From Clostridia bacterium (lineage in GTDB: Bacteria; Bacillota_A; Clostridia; UBA1381): DNA of 7,225 nt. This document shows positions 6,964 to 7,225 of this stretch, in pieces. Where the stretch lies: contig JAFZNF010000058.1 in the NCBI GenBank assembly GCA_017553025.1, positions 1 to 7,225 on the forward strand. Direction: 5' to 3'. Position numbers and translations under genes: made by a program. The notes beneath the pieces are model-generated. The model saw only the letters and a program-made list of their open reading frames with translations. It was not told the origin of the DNA and did no database searches. Position 1 is the stretch's first letter. Each line of letters begins with the position of its first letter.

Positions 6964-7225
6964 ATTCTATATTGATTTCTATTTTCTTTGCATCGTCCCA
7001 CAGACGCTCAAGCGAGTAAAACTCCCTCGTTTCACGCTCCATAATATGAACTATTATATCCCCGAAATCTATTAAAATCCAATTTCCTCCGCGGTATCCC
7101 TCAATATGCTTCGGAGGAAATCCGTTTTCCTTTGATTTTTCCTCAACTTCATCGCTTACAGCACGTACCTGCACTCCTGATGAACAGGTGCAGATAAAAA
7201 AATAGTCGCCTAAAGATGTTAATTT
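6962..7225 (-). CDS. rsfS: Ribosomal silencing factor RsfS (YbeB/Iojap family); 5' end beyond the window
   Basis: The frame is open from the right edge to a TAG at 6964-6962, giving 87 residues of a protein usually about 105-120 long, so roughly the first 20-30 residues are missing. An internal GTG at 7174 could be read as a start, but conserved family sequence continues upstream of it: the window begins in [16 protein letters not shown], matching the family's TSxxDYFVIC strand. Downstream, [34 protein letters not shown] and [14 protein letters not shown] are the family's core. RsfS binds ribosomal protein uL14 on the large subunit and blocks subunit joining when nutrients run low, saving translation cost. 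In Firmicutes the gene often follows nadD and yqeK, which may lie just outside the window. Here it is the upstream partner of leuS, 10 bases away. Confidence 0.95.
   Translation of the reverse strand, partial: KLTSLGDYFFICTCSSGVQVRAVSDEVEEKSKENGFPPKHIEGYRGGNWILIDFGDIIVHIMERETREFYSLERLWDDAKKIEINIE

Noticed and set aside
6962..7174. A short 70-residue gene starting at the GTG at 7174
   Set aside because: Conserved RsfS sequence continues in frame upstream to the window edge, so this is the tail of a longer gene cut by the window.

Overview
The window looks like a chromosomal piece of a low-GC, Gram-positive, spore-forming Clostridia-type bacterium. This rests on a SipL-like SPOCS (DUF3794) spore-coat protein, a secreted protein with S-layer homology (SLH) domains, strong GGGAGG-type Shine-Dalgarno sites, AT-rich intergenic DNA, and the rsfS-leuS gene order often seen in Firmicutes. 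I cannot name a genus. I see no mobile element, CRISPR array, rRNA or tRNA gene, phage gene or defence gene.

Left part (1-2686). A SPOCS-repeat gene on the minus strand runs off the left edge (1-1325). It diverges from an SLH gene on the plus strand (1579-2637). The 253-base spacer holds a near-consensus extended -10 housekeeping promoter firing right and a sigma-E-like promoter firing left. Each promoter overlaps a short dyad. This suggests that a vegetative surface-protein gene and a mother-cell sporulation gene sit back to back under different sigma factors.

Right part (2679-7225). Three tightly packed minus-strand genes read rsfS (5' end off the right edge), leuS, htpG. The gaps are 10 and 19 bases, and each downstream Shine-Dalgarno lies in or next to the preceding stop codon. 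They cover ribosome silencing, leucyl-tRNA charging and Hsp90-type folding, so they probably form one translation and proteostasis transcription unit. No T-box leader can fit directly before leuS, and no CIRCE or CtsR site can fit before htpG. A perfect 20-bp hairpin (2643-2686) lies between the convergent htpG and SLH genes and can end transcripts from both sides. The htpG stop codon lies inside it.

Overall the window is ordinary chromosomal core. I found no clearly new system. The points most worth a second look are the two-promoter divergent spacer, the rsfS-leuS-htpG arrangement without the usual leader elements, and the degenerate SLH protein with no recognisable catalytic domain.
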